This document shows positions 7,689 through 17,320 of a stretch of DNA of 64,000 nucleotides, piece after piece. The stretch lies in NCBI RefSeq assembly GCF_001295265.1, contig NZ_LJOD01000003.1, forward strand, positions 124,001-188,000. The letters are read 5' to 3'. The notes under the pieces are model-generated. The model worked only from the letters and a program-made list of their open reading frames with translations, had not been told where the DNA came from and did not search any database. How positions within the stretch are numbered: the stretch's first letter is position 1; every line of letters begins with the position of its first letter. Both the position numbers and the translations under genes were made by a program. This DNA comes from Chryseobacterium indologenes. Lineage in GTDB: Bacteria; Bacteroidota; Bacteroidia; Flavobacteriales; Weeksellaceae.

Positions 7689-9296
7689 ATGAGTAAAAAG
7701 AATACAAAATACATCTTTGTGACAGGAGGTGTAACTTCATCTTTGGGAAAAGGAATCGTGTCTGCTTCTCTGGGACTTCTGCTAAAATCACGCGGTTTTA
7801 ATGTAACGATCCAAAAACTTGATCCTTATATCAATATCGACCCAGGAACACTGAATCCTTATGAACACGGAGAATGCTATGTAACCGAAGATGGTGCGGA
7901 GACGGATCTGGATTTAGGTCACTACGAGCGTTACCTTGATGCTCCTACTTCCCAAAACAACAACGTTACCACAGGAAAAATTTACCAGACTGTAATTGAA
8001 AAAGAAAGAAAAGGAGATTTTCTTGGAAAAACAGTTCAGGTAATTCCTCATATCACCAACGAGATCAAGCGCAGAATCAAAATCCTTTCAAAACAGAACT
8101 ACGATATTATTATTACAGAGATCGGAGGAACTGTAGGGGATATTGAATCGCTTCCTTATATTGAAACAGTTCGTCAGCTGAAGTGGGAACTGGGAGAGAA
8201 TAATTCTATGGTGATCCACCTTACCCTGCTTCCTTACCTGGCATCAAGCGGTGAACTGAAAACAAAACCTTCACAGCATTCTGTTCGTCAACTGATGGAA
8301 AGCGGAATTATGGCAGATGTCCTGGTTTGCAGAACAGAACATAAAATACCAAAAGATCAGAGATCAAAACTGGCGCAGTTCTGTAATGTTCCGTTGGAGA
8401 ATGTAATTGAATGTAAGGATATGGAAACCATCTACGAGGTGCCAATGTATCTTCAGAAGCAGAATTTTGATGATGTAGTTCTGAAAGAGCTGGATCTGAA
8501 AAGCGATAAAGACGCCGATCTTAAAGACTGGAAAAATTTCCTTAAAAAATTCCAGAATCCTAAGAAAACAGTGGAAATTGCGCTGGTAGGAAAATATGTT
8601 TCCTTACAGGATTCCTATATTTCTATTGCTGAAGCATTTAAACATGCCGGTGCAGACCTTGAAACCGAGGTAAAAGTAAGATGGGTATACAGTGGTGATA
8701 TTACAGAAGATAATATTAAAGAAACGCTGAAAGGTGTAAACGGAATCCTTGTAGCTCCAGGATTCGGGGACAGAGGTATTGAAGGAAAGGTACTTACTGC
8801 AAAATATGCCAGAGAAAATAAAATTCCGATGCTTGGAATCTGTTTGGGAATGCAGATCATGACCGTTGAATTTGCCAGAAATGTTCTTGGACATACCAAA
8901 GCCAATTCCGTGGAATTTGATACTTCAACTCCTGATCCGGTAATTTCATTAATGGAAGAGCAGAAGAATGTAATTGATAAAGGAGGAACAATGCGTCTGG
9001 GAGCTTGGAAATGCGCTTTGAAAAACGGTTCCAAGTTATCTGAAATTTATGGCAGCAAAAATATTTCCGAAAGACACCGTCACCGTTATGAGTTCAACAG
9101 TGACTATCTTCAGGAATTTGAAAAGAACGGTTTCCTGGCAACGGGTACTAATCCTGAAACAGGATTGGTAGAAGCACTTGAGCTGCCTGATCACCCGTTC
9201 TATGTGGGAGTGCAGTATCATCCGGAATATAAAAGTACGGTAGCCACACCGCATCCTTTATTCAGAGCTTTCATTAAAGCTTGTGAAAAAAAATAA
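7689..9296 (+). CDS. pyrG: CTP synthase
   Basis: The 535-residue product starts MSKKNTKYIFVTGGV, with the ATP-binding loop SSLGKG at residues 16-21. It ends with a class I glutamine amidotransferase domain that has the nucleophile in GICLGMQ and the late histidine in HPEY. It converts UTP, ATP and glutamine to CTP in the cytosol. The length is normal for the family. I chose the ATG at 7689 because the upstream TTG lies inside the promoter. It is divergent from the lipid operon, whose first two enzymes consume CTP or a CTP-derived donor; this may be coincidence. Confidence 0.97.
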   Translation: MSKKNTKYIFVTGGVTSSLGKGIVSASLGLLLKSRGFNVTIQKLDPYINIDPGTLNPYEHGECYVTEDGAETDLDLGHYERYLDAPTSQNNNVTTGKIYQTVIEKERKGDFLGKTVQVIPHITNEIKRRIKILSKQNYDIIITEIGGTVGDIESLPYIETVRQLKWELGENNSMVIHLTLLPYLASSGELKTKPSQHSVRQLMESGIMADVLVCRTEHKIPKDQRSKLAQFCNVPLENVIECKDMETIYEVPMYLQKQNFDDVVLKELDLKSDKDADLKDWKNFLKKFQNPKKTVEIALVGKYVSLQDSYISIAEAFKHAGADLETEVKVRWVYSGDITEDNIKETLKGVNGILVAPGFGDRGIEGKVLTAKYARENKIPMLGICLGMQIMTVEFARNVLGHTKANSVEFDTSTPDPVISLMEEQKNVIDKGGTMRLGAWKCALKNGSKLSEIYGSKNISERHRHRYEFNSDYLQEFEKNGFLATGTNPETGLVEALELPDHPFYVGVQYHPEYKSTVATPHPLFRAFIKACEKK

Positions 9297-9332
9297 AGAA
9301 ATAAGGTAATTTTTTATCATAAACGTCTTAAT

Positions 9333-9368
9333 ATAAACTCAGGCTGATTATTCTCAGCTTGAGTTTAT
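9333..9368 (+). terminator. Stem-loop after pyrG
   Basis: Fifteen-base arms (9333-9347 and 9354-9368) pair with one G-T, around a 6-base loop. The T tract is weak (ATTATATAG follows), so it could also stabilise a 3' end. Confidence 0.55.
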
Positions 9369-9412
9369 TATATAGTAACGCAGTAAAGCATAGAGTTTTG
9401 ATAAAAAAACAG

Positions 9413-9420
9413 TATTTTTG
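9413..9420 (+). promoter_or_regulatory. Possible -7 element before yidC
   Basis: TATTTTTG fits TAnnTTTG and lies 62 bases before the yidC ATG. No well-spaced -33 element is visible. Confidence 0.35.
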
Positions 9421-9482
9421 TCAGCTCAAAAAAGTAATACTCCTATTGCTTATTAAAGTTTAAAATTTTTAATAAAAATAAA

Positions 9483-11282
9483 ATGCAACAAAACAACGGA
9501 ATCGATAAAAGTCAAATGATTAGTTTCGCGGTTTTATGCCTGATTCTCTTCGGTGCAATGTTCTATTTCCAGAACAAACAGTCTAAAGAAGAGCAGTTGA
9601 AAGCCCAGCAGCAGAAAACTGAACAGGTTAAAAATGCCGTAAAACAGACTCAGGCCAGCAATATCAATCCAAATGTCACTCCCAATGCAATTCAGACGGC
9701 TGCTCTGTCTAATAAGGAATTGAATGTTGAATTCTCAGGTCTGGGAGGGCAGGTTTCCAAAGTACAGCTTTCAGAATATAAAGCATATGATCATAAAACG
9801 GATAAAGCAGACCTTCCGCTTTACCTGATCAATAAAAATAGTTCCAACTACGGTTTCCAGTTTAAAGATAAAACAGGAAAGATTATCAATACTAAAGATT
9901 TAGTTTTCTCGCCTGCGGTAAATGGTAATGCAGTAACAATGACGGCTAACTATAACGGTGCTGTTATTCAGTTCATCTATACATTGCTTCCAAAATATAC
10001 CCTGGATTTTAAAGTAAGAACGCAAGGTCTTGCTAATGTTACCGCAGACAATAAAGCAGATTTTATCTGGGATTACAATGTGAGAAATTTAGAAAAGGGT
10101 AGAGCTCAGGAGCAGTCTCACTCAGAATTCTCCTATGCTTTCAATAATTATAAAGATTATGATTATGACGGAAGAACAACAATGGAAGAGGAAAAGGAAA
10201 CCCTTAACTGGATTGGGGTAAAGCAGCAGTTCTTCTCTTCCGTAATTGAAGCTAAAAATGGTTTTACACAAAGTAAAGGAAATCAGGAAAATATCGAAGA
10301 AGGGGAATACCTGAAGAAACTTAATTTTGAAGGATTTGTTCAGATGACAGGCAGCGAACTGAATCAGGATTTTACCTGGTACTTCATGCCATTGGATTTA
10401 CCGCTGTTGAAATCTTACGATAAAAACTTCGACGAGATTCTTCCATTAGGATGGTCTTTCATCGGATGGATGAACAGAGGATTCTTTATTCCTATTTATA
10501 ATTTCATTGCATCTTGGGGATTAACTGCAGGCTGGGCAATTTTCTTATTGACAATCTTAGTTAAATTAATCCTTTCTCCAATTATGTATAAGCAGCATAA
10601 GCTGAGTGCGATGATGAAAGTGATCCGTCCTGAAATTGATGAGGTAAATGCAAAGCTGAAAGACGCAGATCCAATGAAAAAGCAGCAGGCTACGATGGAA
10701 ATCTACAGAAAAGCAGGCGTTAATCAGATGGCGGGGTGTCTTCCGGCATTAGTGCAGATTCCTATTTTCTATGCTCTGTTCCGTTTCTTCCCTAACTTTA
10801 TCGATCTGAGGGGGCAGGGGTTCTGGTTTGCGAAAGACCTTACTGCTTATGATGATCTGATAAGGCTTCCGTTTAAAATTCCATTCCTTGGTGATCACTT
10901 AAGTATTTTCGCGCTGGCGTGTACCGTTGTAATCCTTATCTATACTGTAATGACTTCCGGAAATATGCAGCAGCCTCAGCAGGAAGGAATGCCGAATATG
11001 AAAGTACTGATGTATATCTTCCCGATTACATTCCTGTTCTTCTTAAATACTTCAGCATCCGGTCTTTCCTGGTATTACTTTGTATCGAATGCCATTAACA
11101 TCCTGATCATTCTGGTAATTAAATACTGGATTCTTGATGAAAAGAAAATTCATGCTCAGATTCAGGCTAATAAAGAAAAGCCTAAAGCTGAAGGGAAATT
11201 CCAGAAGAGAATGCGTGAGATGATGGAGAAAGCCCAGGAGCAGCAGAGAATGCAGGAAAATCAAAGAAATAAAAAGAAATAA
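9483..11282 (+). CDS. yidC: Membrane protein insertase YidC
   Basis: The 599-residue product has an N-terminal membrane anchor (residues 12-28) followed by a Gln/Lys-rich linker and the large periplasmic beta domain (about 70-330). The conserved five-helix core follows (about 350-560), including GWAIFLLTILVKLIL and the NQMAGCLPALVQIPIFYALF stretch. The tail is strongly basic and helical, which suits ribosome contact. It inserts and folds inner-membrane proteins with or without SecYEG. The length is normal for Bacteroidetes. A terminator follows at once. Confidence 0.96.
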   Translation: MQQNNGIDKSQMISFAVLCLILFGAMFYFQNKQSKEEQLKAQQQKTEQVKNAVKQTQASNINPNVTPNAIQTAALSNKELNVEFSGLGGQVSKVQLSEYKAYDHKTDKADLPLYLINKNSSNYGFQFKDKTGKIINTKDLVFSPAVNGNAVTMTANYNGAVIQFIYTLLPKYTLDFKVRTQGLANVTADNKADFIWDYNVRNLEKGRAQEQSHSEFSYAFNNYKDYDYDGRTTMEEEKETLNWIGVKQQFFSSVIEAKNGFTQSKGNQENIEEGEYLKKLNFEGFVQMTGSELNQDFTWYFMPLDLPLLKSYDKNFDEILPLGWSFIGWMNRGFFIPIYNFIASWGLTAGWAIFLLTILVKLILSPIMYKQHKLSAMMKVIRPEIDEVNAKLKDADPMKKQQATMEIYRKAGVNQMAGCLPALVQIPIFYALFRFFPNFIDLRGQGFWFAKDLTAYDDLIRLPFKIPFLGDHLSIFALACTVVILIYTVMTSGNMQQPQQEGMPNMKVLMYIFPITFLFFLNTSASGLSWYYFVSNAINILIILVIKYWILDEKKIHAQIQANKEKPKAEGKFQKRMREMMEKAQEQQRMQENQRNKKK

Positions 11283-11291
11283 ATTATACTA

Positions 11292-11322
11292 AAAAGAGAA
11301 GCAAATTCTGCTTCTCTTTTTT
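11292..11322 (+). terminator. yidC terminator
   Basis: Twelve-base arms (11292-11303 and 11309-11320) with a 5-base loop run into a T tract. Confidence 0.85.
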
Positions 11323-11328
11323 ATTTAT

Positions 11329-11364
11329 AAACAACCTTCCGGTTTAACCGGAAGGTTGTTTTGT
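11329..11364. terminator. Second, probably bidirectional terminator between yidC and rnhB
   Basis: Fourteen-base perfect arms (11329-11342 and 11348-11361) flank TTTAA. A-rich and T-rich sides allow termination of rnhB from the other strand, whose stop is at 11366. Confidence 0.8.
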
Positions 11365-11365
11365 T

Positions 11366-11950
11366 TTAATCGTATTTCAACCTGAAAGACTGTCGGTGGT
11401 ATTTTGTGGGCCCGTGCTTGATAAGTGCCTGCTGATGAGTTTTGGTTGCATAACCGAAATTGGTATTCCAGCCGTATTCAGGATATTCTTCATGAAGTTC
11501 TATCATCAGATTATCCCTGTAATTCTTTGCCAAAATAGAAGCAGCAGCAATAGATAATACTTTTGAATCTCCTTTGATGATGCACTGGTGGGGGATGTAG
11601 TTGTACGGATGAAATTTATTTCCGTCTACAAGGATCAGTTCAGGAATTATGGTTAATTGATCTAAGGCACGGTGCATAGCATGGATGCTTGCGTTAAGGA
11701 TATTATGTTCGTCAATGAATGAAGGAGGAAGCTCAGCGATAGCATAGCTTTTCACATTATCTTTAATATAGCTGTCCAGATCCATTCTTGTTTTAAACGT
11801 AAGCTTTTTCGAATCATTAACGAGGTCCTGCTTAAAGCTGTCATCTAAAATAACGGCAGCAGCAACAACAGGCCCGCTTAAGCATCCTCTTCCTACTTCA
11901 TCGCATCCTGCTTCGATATAGAGGTCTGTCCATTTTTGTAATAATTCCAT
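11366..11950 (-). CDS. rnhB: Ribonuclease HII
   Basis: The 194-residue enzyme carries the RNase HII start GCDEVGRGCLSGPVVAAAVI, with Asp17 and Glu18 as metal ligands. LVDGNKF in the middle supplies another acidic residue, and SIAAASILAK is also typical. It removes ribonucleotides from DNA and RNA primers. The length matches the family. It is convergent with yidC, and a stem-loop shared between the two ends lies 2 bases past its stop. Confidence 0.96.
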   Translation of the reverse strand: MELLQKWTDLYIEAGCDEVGRGCLSGPVVAAAVILDDSFKQDLVNDSKKLTFKTRMDLDSYIKDNVKSYAIAELPPSFIDEHNILNASIHAMHRALDQLTIIPELILVDGNKFHPYNYIPHQCIIKGDSKVLSIAAASILAKNYRDNLMIELHEEYPEYGWNTNFGYATKTHQQALIKHGPTKYHRQSFRLKYD

Positions 11951-12251
11951 GAATAGTATTTATAAAATACATGTAAAAGTAATGAAATTATAAATTCTGT
12001 AAAAAATGCGGTTGATATTTTCTTATTGGTGTTTTATAGATATAATGCTTCATTTTGGAGGGATTAATTATAATATTGATAAAGTTTTGGTTTTTATTTT
12101 TTTTAATAAATATTTTGTTTTTACTGTTTGTTTTTGAGTGTGATTTAATGTTTTGTGTCATTTTTTTGTCAAATTAATATTTTTTAACTGAAATAATTTC
12201 CTTTTAATAGACTTTTTGTGTTTGTGAATCATAAAAAATAATTAATTAACT
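11951..12251. other. AT-rich intergenic region before the first susC gene
   Basis: This 301-base stretch separates the divergent rnhB and susC genes. It is very T-rich towards susC, with runs of T and several TTTG words (such as GTGTTTGTG near 12220), but no clean TAnnTTTG promoter at a convincing distance. I see no reading frame, tRNA or stem-loop of note. It presumably holds the susC promoter. Confidence 0.4.
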
Positions 12252-15200
12252 ATGAAGAAATTAACTACAAGTGTTTTAGTTATAGTTCTGACCTCATCTT
12301 TTGCAGTGGCCAATGCGCAGAATACTGAACAAGGTGATACATTGAGAACTACCGAGATCCGGGAAGTAGTTGTAACAGGAGCATTGGGTATCAAGAAAAG
12401 ACAGGATGCCGTTACATCTTCCAATCAGGTAGTAAATGCTGCTGAAATTACTCAGGCGAATAACCCAAATGCGGTTCAGGCTCTTACAGGAAAAGTTTCG
12501 GGCTTGCAGATTAACACAACCAATAACTCTGTTAATTCTACAACAAGAGTTGTTTTAAGAGGTCCAAGATCTATTTCCGGGAATAACCAGGCATTGGTTG
12601 TAATTGACGGCGTAATTTCCACTATGGGAATTTTCCAGAATCTTCCTCCTGAAATTATTGAGAATATCAATGTCATCAAAGGGATGCAGGGAGCTGCTCT
12701 GTATGGCGAAAAAGGAAGTAACGGGGTTTTGGTTATAACAACTAAAAAAGGATCAAGAGCTGAAAAATTGCAGATTTCATTGAACAACTCTGTAGATTTT
12801 TCCTCAGTATATAAACTGCCTATTTTCCAGAAACTCTACGGACAAGGATGGCCGGGAGATGCGTTTAATACTACAGAATATGGAGGAACAACATGGACGC
12901 CTTACGAGAATTCCGCCTGGGGCCCTGCTTATAACTCTGAACTGGGAGGCCAGGATTTGTTTGTTGGACTTCCTCAGGCGGATAATCAGTTTCTTAGGAC
13001 AACATTTTCGCCGAAGAAAAATCATGTTGGGAATTTCTTTAAAACAGGCATTCTTTTCCAGAACGGAGTTTCTGTTTCTGCAGGCGGAGCGGATTCTTAT
13101 GCGTTCTTTTCTGCCAACAGAACTCAGAATGATTTCGTTGTGGAAGGGGATAATTTAAAAAAGAATAACATTATCTTTAAAGCAGGAAAAAGACTCGGAA
13201 ATTTCAGAATTGATGGTAACATTAACTATCTGGACTTAAGTACATCTGAAACTTCTTCCGGCTTATATGGTGAATTGCTGCAAACCCCTACCAATGTAGA
13301 TATCAGGCAGTTCAGGCATTCTCTTCCAGATGCAGGACACTCCATTTATATTACCAACCCTTACTGGACTATTGATAATGAAAGGTATAATAATAAAAGC
13401 CGGATGTTTACGGGGTTGATTAATTTAGAATATAATTTAAATAAGAACATATCATTCACTTATGCAGGTACCTTTGCTTCCGGTTCTGCTATTTCAGAAA
13501 GACATCAGAATGCATTTGCCTATGACAGAGTGTATGGAGGAACAGGAACCTATCTGGATGGGCATTCTCCTGGAGATAATGTATTCGGAAGAGAGCCCAT
13601 TGTATCCAACTATTATAAATCAGTTAACTCTTCCTTCAGATATTATGGAGACTTAATGGCTAACCTGGATTATGAGCTTACGGATAACATCAACATGAAG
13701 CTTAATGTCGGACATAATATTCAGGATTCAGGCGGATCTACTGCGCAGGTAGGAGGTACTAATCTTAAGATTCCGGGATGGTATCATATCAACAATGTTT
13801 TAAATCCTGATCCTTTTTATAGCCTTGATAATACCAAAACACGCACAAGGTCTTATGCTTGGTTTGCTAATTTAGATTTGGCATATAGAGATTATTTATT
13901 TTTAAACTCTACATTCAGATACGAGAAAAGTTCCCTTACCAGTGTTAATCAGGTAGATGTTAACGGGAATGCTTTACCTTTCAGTAATAAAGCATATGCT
14001 TACTATTCTGTAGGGGGAGCTTTCATTCCTACAAAGGCATTTGAGAATTTAAGAGGCCAAGTACTGAACTATGCTAAAGTAACCTTGTCTTTCAGTAGAG
14101 TTGGGAATGTACAGACCATTCCTGTCTATGGTTTAGACCGGGTTGGAGCTTTTCCAACCGGATATCCTTTTGGTAACTTATCATCGTCACTGCCAACCAC
14201 CAGTTTTTATGCACCAGACGTAAAGCCGGAGTTTTATAATTCTAAGGAAGCAGGATTACAGCTAGGTTTCTTTAACGACCGGATTACTTTTGAAGGGTCG
14301 GTATTCAGAAATGATACCAATAATCTGATCACTTCAGTAACAACATCTTCTGCTTCAGGAATTACCAGTATTCTGAATAATATTGGGGATAGCCGTAATC
14401 AGGGATTTGAATTGGATCTGGGGTTTACTCCTATTAAAACAAAAGATTTTGAGTGGAAAGTAAGAGGATCATATTCAACATACAGAACAAAAATTCTCTC
14501 TCTGGCAGACGGCTCTGATGAAACACCATTGAGTGTTCTTTCAAGACCTACCGTTGGAATTTATGCCATTGTAGGAGAAGATTTCCCTATGATCAAAGGA
14601 ACCAAATACCAAAGAGATCCAAACGGAAATATTATTGTTGACCGAAACGGGAATCCTCTCGCAACTTCAACTTTAGAAGTATTAGGAAAAGTGAACCCTG
14701 ACTATATTTTAGGTTTCAGTACTTCATTCAAATTTAAAGGAATCACGTTAAGTGCCGTTGCTGATTACAGAACAGGAAACAGCTTTGTTCCGCTTTCTAA
14801 GGAGATATTGGCTTATGCCGGACATCTTGAGCAGACTGCAACATTTGATAGAAATCAGGGATATGTTGTTCCTAATTCCGTTCAGTTAGTTAACGGACAG
14901 TATGTACCTAATATAACTCCTGTAGGAAATGATCCGTCTTATTTTGGAACCAATTCATATTTCACCGAAGGAAATTTCCGAAGAGTGGGTGAAGAGCATG
15001 TAATTGATGGTACTGCATTTAAAGTAAGGGAAATTGCGCTCAGCTATGATATTCCGAAATCATTGTTAAAAAGCACATTTGTTAATACGATAACTGTAGG
15101 TGTTTATGCCAGAAATCCTTTCGCGATTTATGCAAAAAGCAACAGGAATTATGCAGATCCGGAGACGGCCACAACCAATGGAAATGGTGCTGGTATAGCT

Positions 15201-15260
15201 TCTACAGGGCAATATCCTACGATCAGAAACTTTGGTTTCAACTTAAACGTAACTTTCTAA
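12252..15260 (+). CDS. SusC/RagA-family TonB-linked outer-membrane transporter (pair 1)
   Basis: The 1002-residue product has a signal peptide ending near ANAQ (residue 23). A TonB-box-like IREVVVTGALGIKK comes next, then a plug domain with LRGPRSISGNNQALVVIDG, NVIKGMQGAALYGEKGSNGV and VLVITTKKG, and a beta-barrel that ends in the aromatic FNLNVTF. It lacks the N-terminal carboxypeptidase-regulatory-like domain of classic SusC. With the SusD lipoprotein 12 bases downstream it should import an oligosaccharide or peptide using TonB energy. No degradative enzymes are nearby, so the substrate cannot be guessed. Confidence 0.95.
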   Translation: MKKLTTSVLVIVLTSSFAVANAQNTEQGDTLRTTEIREVVVTGALGIKKRQDAVTSSNQVVNAAEITQANNPNAVQALTGKVSGLQINTTNNSVNSTTRVVLRGPRSISGNNQALVVIDGVISTMGIFQNLPPEIIENINVIKGMQGAALYGEKGSNGVLVITTKKGSRAEKLQISLNNSVDFSSVYKLPIFQKLYGQGWPGDAFNTTEYGGTTWTPYENSAWGPAYNSELGGQDLFVGLPQADNQFLRTTFSPKKNHVGNFFKTGILFQNGVSVSAGGADSYAFFSANRTQNDFVVEGDNLKKNNIIFKAGKRLGNFRIDGNINYLDLSTSETSSGLYGELLQTPTNVDIRQFRHSLPDAGHSIYITNPYWTIDNERYNNKSRMFTGLINLEYNLNKNISFTYAGTFASGSAISERHQNAFAYDRVYGGTGTYLDGHSPGDNVFGREPIVSNYYKSVNSSFRYYGDLMANLDYELTDNINMKLNVGHNIQDSGGSTAQVGGTNLKIPGWYHINNVLNPDPFYSLDNTKTRTRSYAWFANLDLAYRDYLFLNSTFRYEKSSLTSVNQVDVNGNALPFSNKAYAYYSVGGAFIPTKAFENLRGQVLNYAKVTLSFSRVGNVQTIPVYGLDRVGAFPTGYPFGNLSSSLPTTSFYAPDVKPEFYNSKEAGLQLGFFNDRITFEGSVFRNDTNNLITSVTTSSASGITSILNNIGDSRNQGFELDLGFTPIKTKDFEWKVRGSYSTYRTKILSLADGSDETPLSVLSRPTVGIYAIVGEDFPMIKGTKYQRDPNGNIIVDRNGNPLATSTLEVLGKVNPDYILGFSTSFKFKGITLSAVADYRTGNSFVPLSKEILAYAGHLEQTATFDRNQGYVVPNSVQLVNGQYVPNITPVGNDPSYFGTNSYFTEGNFRRVGEEHVIDGTAFKVREIALSYDIPKSLLKSTFVNTITVGVYARNPFAIYAKSNRNYADPETATTNGNGAGIASTGQYPTIRNFGFNLNVTF

Positions 15261-15272
15261 TTATTGAATAAA

Positions 15273-16904
15273 ATGAAAAAGAATAAATTTATAACAGTTC
15301 TGTCAATTGCTGCATTAAGTATAGCGATACCTTCATGTTCCAATGACTATCTGGATATTAATGATAACCCGAATGCAATGCAGGCAGAGCAGATTACGCC
15401 TGACCTTATGCTTCCCGGGGCCATCAGTACGGCTTACAGAACACAGGCTGGAACAATGGTTCAGTTTGGTAACCTGATGATGAACAGCTGGGCCGGTAAT
15501 ACCTATAGCTTTGGAGGACCATTTTCCAGAGAATTTAATTTAGGATCTGTAGATAATACGTTTTATACAGGAATCTGGGGACTGTATCCAAGGTTAGCTA
15601 ACTTTGCGCAGATTGAAATCTATCCTAATGCCGATCATAAACAGGATAATTATATTGCGATTGCAAAGATTATGAAAGCATTTTATATGCAGTATATTGT
15701 TGACCTTTATGGTAATGCTCCTTATTCAGAAGCTTTTAAAGGAAGGGATAATATGACACCTAAATATGATCTGGATTCGGATATTTATAAAAAATTGATT
15801 ACCAGTCTGGAAGAAGCAAACGCTATTATTGCTGCAGCGAATCCTAATGCAGAAGATCCGGAATCTATAGATATCGTTTTCCACGGTGATATGGATAAAT
15901 GGAAAGCTTTCTCAAATACAATTAAGCTGAGAATGTTGGTTAGGATGTCTAAAGTTACTGGTGATCTTGCCGCATACAGAGATGCAAAATTACAAACTCT
16001 GGCCGGTGTAAACTTTATAGAGGAAGAAGTTAAGGTAAACCCTGGGTATACTGCTGCTAATGATGACCAGATGAACCCTTATATTGTGACCTGGGCAAGA
16101 ACTTCTGCCAATACATCTGTTCAGAATTATTCGCTAGTGGTAGCTTCTGAGCATATAGCTAATGCTTTAGAAGGAAATGTGATTTTGAATGATTCGAACT
16201 ACTCAAAATTTACCGGGCTTAAAGACCCAAGAAGAGGAAGGCTTTTTACAGCTGTTAACTCTATAGACGCTAATGGAAACACCTTTGTCGGATTAAAAGG
16301 TGTTAGGCAGGGAGCTGTTCCCGGACAGCCAGGAGCCCCTATCAGCAATGTTAATACTTCAAAAATGGGAGTAGGGAATTTCACAGAGAAGCCATTAACA
16401 GCCTGGAGTAGCATTATTAACGAAAATAACGCAAGAGGAGGTGTCTTGATGTCTCAGGCGGAAAGTGATTTTCTTCAAGCTGAAGCAGCATTGAGATGGC
16501 CTGCTATTTTTACTTTTGGTGCACAGGGTAAGTTTGAAACAGCTATTAGATCCCATGCTGCCTGGCTGGGTGCCAATGCAACTAATATGAATACGTATAT
16601 AACAACTGCTAACACAAGACCTGGACTTGGCTGGACAGGTTCTACCCAACAGAAAATTGAGGCGATCATGACGCAGAAATGGATTGCATTAACCAATATT
16701 AATCCTACTGAAATGTTTATTGAGTATAACAGAACAGGGTATCCATGGACGCCAATGGCTGTTACAGCCCAACAGCCGAATAAGCCGTATCGACTGATTT
16801 ATCCATTCTCGGAATATGCTGCTAATGCTGCCAATGTTCCTGCTATGTCGGGGGCTGATGTTTTCGTTAAAAACCAGTTTACTCCGTTTTGGAATAAGAA
16901 CTAA
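15273..16904 (+). CDS. SusD/RagB-family lipoprotein (pair 1)
   Basis: I use the ATG at 15273 rather than the TTG at 15264, because the protein then starts MKKNKF with a proper signal. The lipobox IPSC puts the acylated Cys at residue 22. The 543-residue product follows the SusD/RagB plan: NDNPNAMQ near the start, YIVDLYGNAPYSEAF mid-protein, and a helical TPR-like body. It is the surface substrate-binding lid of the SusC pore encoded just upstream. SusD-like proteins bind glycans or peptides; the ligand is unknown here. Confidence 0.93.
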   Translation: MKKNKFITVLSIAALSIAIPSCSNDYLDINDNPNAMQAEQITPDLMLPGAISTAYRTQAGTMVQFGNLMMNSWAGNTYSFGGPFSREFNLGSVDNTFYTGIWGLYPRLANFAQIEIYPNADHKQDNYIAIAKIMKAFYMQYIVDLYGNAPYSEAFKGRDNMTPKYDLDSDIYKKLITSLEEANAIIAAANPNAEDPESIDIVFHGDMDKWKAFSNTIKLRMLVRMSKVTGDLAAYRDAKLQTLAGVNFIEEEVKVNPGYTAANDDQMNPYIVTWARTSANTSVQNYSLVVASEHIANALEGNVILNDSNYSKFTGLKDPRRGRLFTAVNSIDANGNTFVGLKGVRQGAVPGQPGAPISNVNTSKMGVGNFTEKPLTAWSSIINENNARGGVLMSQAESDFLQAEAALRWPAIFTFGAQGKFETAIRSHAAWLGANATNMNTYITTANTRPGLGWTGSTQQKIEAIMTQKWIALTNINPTEMFIEYNRTGYPWTPMAVTAQQPNKPYRLIYPFSEYAANAANVPAMSGADVFVKNQFTPFWNKN

Positions 16905-16932
16905 TTTTTAAACAAATTTTACATATTTTTTT

Positions 16933-16955
16933 GCCGCCTTCGGGCGGTTTTTTTG
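16933..16955 (+). terminator. Terminator after SusC/SusD pair 1
   Basis: CCGCC-TTCG-GGCGG with a stable UUCG tetraloop is followed by a run of T. Confidence 0.9.
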
Positions 16956-17320
16956 TGCTGTTAAGGCTGATTTCCGTCGTTTTTCTTTAGAGAAAAATAA
17001 TATGCATAACATTGTTTATTTTTCACATCAATGGGAGTTTGATTTATTTTTATGTATTAATGTAATGAATTTCAATGGGTTATTAAGTTAATTGATGAAT
17101 ATCGGGTATAGATAATATCAATAAAAAACATATTGTGGTATTGTGAAAAAAAGTACGGGTAAAATGTTTCGTGTTTGTTAAATATTTTGATTTTAACTTA
17201 ATTTAATAATTTATAAGTTGTAAAAAATAATAAATTTTGAATAATTGATATTTTTTTCATATTTTACTTTGTGATTTTAATAAAGTTTTACAAATTTGTA
17301 CAGTCACAAATAAATTTGAT
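16956..17320 (+). other. Long AT-rich leader between the two SusC/SusD pairs
   Basis: This region holds no reading frame of note. It has TTTACTTTG near 17264-17274, one base short of a TAnnTTTG spacing, and a dense run of A and T before the second susC. It probably contains that gene's promoter. I see no conserved RNA fold or sigma/anti-sigma genes. Confidence 0.35.
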